64,000 nt of DNA from Chamaelirium japonicum (lineage: Eukaryota; Streptophyta; Magnoliopsida; Liliales; Melanthiaceae). Positions 62,176 to 64,000 of the stretch are shown here, in pieces. The notes under the pieces are model-generated. The model made no database searches and was not told the DNA's origin. It saw nothing but the letters and a program-made list of their open reading frames with translations. The stretch spans positions 39,838,449 through 39,902,448 of the forward strand of contig OX393553.1 in assembly GCA_947650365.1 (NCBI GenBank), in the 5' to 3' direction. Positions within the stretch are counted from its first letter, which is position 1; each line of letters starts with the position of its first letter. The translations under genes and the position numbers were made by a program.

Positions 62176-64000
62176 AGCCAACCTACCATGTCCTTCCCAT
62201 ATGCCTCTTTGATGTTTTCCCCTTCTTGCTATGTGCGGAGGCCTTTAGTAGCCACACAGACAATAAGCGGGTGACTTTTTCGAGCACCAACATAACCATC
62301 TCCTGGAAGGGCGAGCTCTACTACCTCACTCCGTTCAGGAGACCGAAGAGGTTGTTGCTGATCTCCGTGGGCTTTGTTTTTCGCGTTCATACAGTGCAAC
62401 AGTTGTAGCCCAGTCTCGTAATGCCTCGAATTCATTATGTTACCAATCACATCAGATGGTCGGTTGGACGTTGTCAAAGAAAGACGTGTGAACGGGATTA
62501 TGACCGTGAGCATGTCGAGTAGTCGAAGGTAGCTGCGGGACACCATTTTGAAACCACTCCGAAGATGCCACGTCATTAGCCTAGTGTTCAATTGTCCATT
62601 TCGAGTTCATGCAAACCAACATTGTCAATGTTCTCACCTTCTTCCTGATCGTACTCTCCTGGAGGTTGATCAGCGGTCGGTGTCTTCATTTGGGAAGAGA
62701 CTTGATCGTTTTAGTATGACAATTTGTTGAGGATTAGATCTTATTGCGTGGTGTAATGAATACAAACATTTATATTGCTTCTAGTCGTTGGTGGGGCTCA
62801 ACTATGAGCTCCTATACCAAATTGGTGCAAGAGAGAAAATGACCAATAGGTCATGATTTATATGCAATCTGGAAAAGAAATTCAGAATTTTCAGATTGCC
62901 CTCTTATATGAGTTTGATCTGAAATTGCACTAAAAAAGTGGGTTTTGTGTTTCCGAAAAAATAGCCTATAAGGGCTCTGCTATCAAGAGAAACTTTTTTC
63001 TACAATATATTGACGTTTTGTGGGGGAAATCTTTAAAGATAGGCTTGCTAGAATTAAAATCTACAGTTGAAATTTTGTTCTCTATATGAGAATGGGTGAT
63101 GGAACTACTGGGTGATCTAGGATAATCAACTACTCGAAATGCACAAATTAAAGATAAGTAGCAGAAAATTTTGAAAAACAACACATATTATGGAAAGCAA
63201 AGGATACTTACTAAAAGCATCGCAGTGCTAGGGAGGACCTAACGAGTCACGCTTTAGTATTTCCAAGGCATCGTACCAAGAAATGCTCAGGCAACGCACT
63301 AAGGACCTTGCAGCATAAAATTACAATTAACAAGATAGAAACCAATAAATTGAATGATTGAATATGGTGGCGAAAGGCCTCATTATATACTGCATGTAAA
63401 TCTTTTGAACCCCCCTCCTATCCATACCAATTACTCTTGGATTGGAACTCCAATCCAAGTGATAAAAAACTATGGGTACCTAAAAAATCTACCCCTCGCT
63501 CAGTAACCAACCCATGAGCAAAGTATACAAGAAGACAAGTCCTTACAGGTAGGCTTCAAAACTTAGAGGCCAGAACCTTTATGCTCCTATTGCAGAAAGA
63601 ATAAAGTAGAACTAAGAAACATCACTAGCCAACCCAACTCGAAGGGGCAACATATATCCTAAATAGAATGACATTGGAACGACAACAGAAGAGGTTAAAA
63701 CCCTACCCCTCCAACAGAACACGTCTACCCCTTCAAAGTAACTTCCTCCTTAAAGCAAAAAAGCCTTCCAAGCAACCAACACACCCTTACCGATATACTA
63801 AATGTCAATTGTCTCTCCAAACAAGAGGCTAGCCTTCTTCCACCTCCCGCAGGCAGATTAACCTCATAACAACGAGTGGATCAGCTCAAACCGACCCAAG
63901 TACATGAGACAACTGTCTCTATGCAATTGGCAGATAACACACCGCCCCATGTGGGGCAACAAGTGTCACAACCAGATTGGAAGATCTCCACCGCCCTATG
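62176..64000. other. No supported gene
   Basis: A 120-codon minus-strand frame at 62,229-62,591 has no recognised domain. Near 62,795-62,830 the minus strand reads TTTGGTATAGGAGCTC, similar to an initiator-tRNA-Met primer-binding site, so an LTR element may start here, but no gag/pol or LTR pair is visible. No RCC1 exon is seen. Confidence 0.4.

Noticed and set aside
62229-62591. 120-codon minus-strand frame as a gene
   Set aside because: No recognised motif, no splice context or promoter evidence, and it adjoins degraded repeats.

Overview
This window is nuclear DNA from a large-genome flowering plant. It contains plant Ty1/copia and Ty3/gypsy relics, hAT elements with 8-bp target-site duplications, RTE-type LINE debris, a Helitron-like 3' terminus and very many (TA)n/(GA)n microsatellites. 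I cannot name the species from sequence alone.

I could support only one host gene. It is an RCC1-repeat (seven-bladed propeller type) protein on the minus strand, running from 51,353 down to its stop codon at 526. Thirteen exons (79, 60, 102, 94, 43, 46, 47, 103, 55, 67, 37, 80 and 126 bp) have GT-AG borders and consistent phase. They join into 312 codons plus a stop. The 5' exons are not visible in 51,354-64,000 and probably lie beyond the window. Coding bases are under 2% of the span. Five introns are very long (about 16.7, 10.7, 10.1, 5.4 and 3.6 kb) because mobile elements fill them.

Layout by region. 0.7-5.76 kb: back-to-back fold-back elements separated by (TA)n tracts, in the last intron. 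5.76-9.06 kb: a non-coding retroelement-like block with short direct terminal repeats. 9.46-10.73 kb: a hAT-like element carrying LINE debris. 11.9-13.6 kb: an LTR-like block with six copies of a 20-bp palindrome. 15.2-31.04 kb (largest intron): a minus-strand copia element, a BED-finger hAT inserted in it, a second hAT inserted in the copia, and a 3.27-kb direct duplication (17,801-21,065 and 26,851-30,123). Between the two copies lies a gag-only LTR-type element with roughly 200-bp and 98-bp tandem repeats. 33.6-35.3, 46.4-50.5, 52.1-54.2 and 61.1-61.9 kb: further clusters of (TA)n-flanked fold-back elements. 38.3-39.0 kb: a gypsy gag relic. 41.6-44.4 kb: nested hAT-like elements. 54.2-59.84 kb: CT-rich, exon-like sequence, a 0.69-kb direct duplication and a block ending in a Helitron-like terminus.

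The most unusual feature is a set of about 14 non-autonomous elements sharing one architecture. Each lies in or beside (TA)n and has a hairpin in each terminus. Each has two palindromic arms built from four alternating copies of an AGAAGTTTTRGAATTTG-like word around a TGATCATC core. Terminal sequences differ completely between subgroups while the fold is kept. No transposase for them is visible here.
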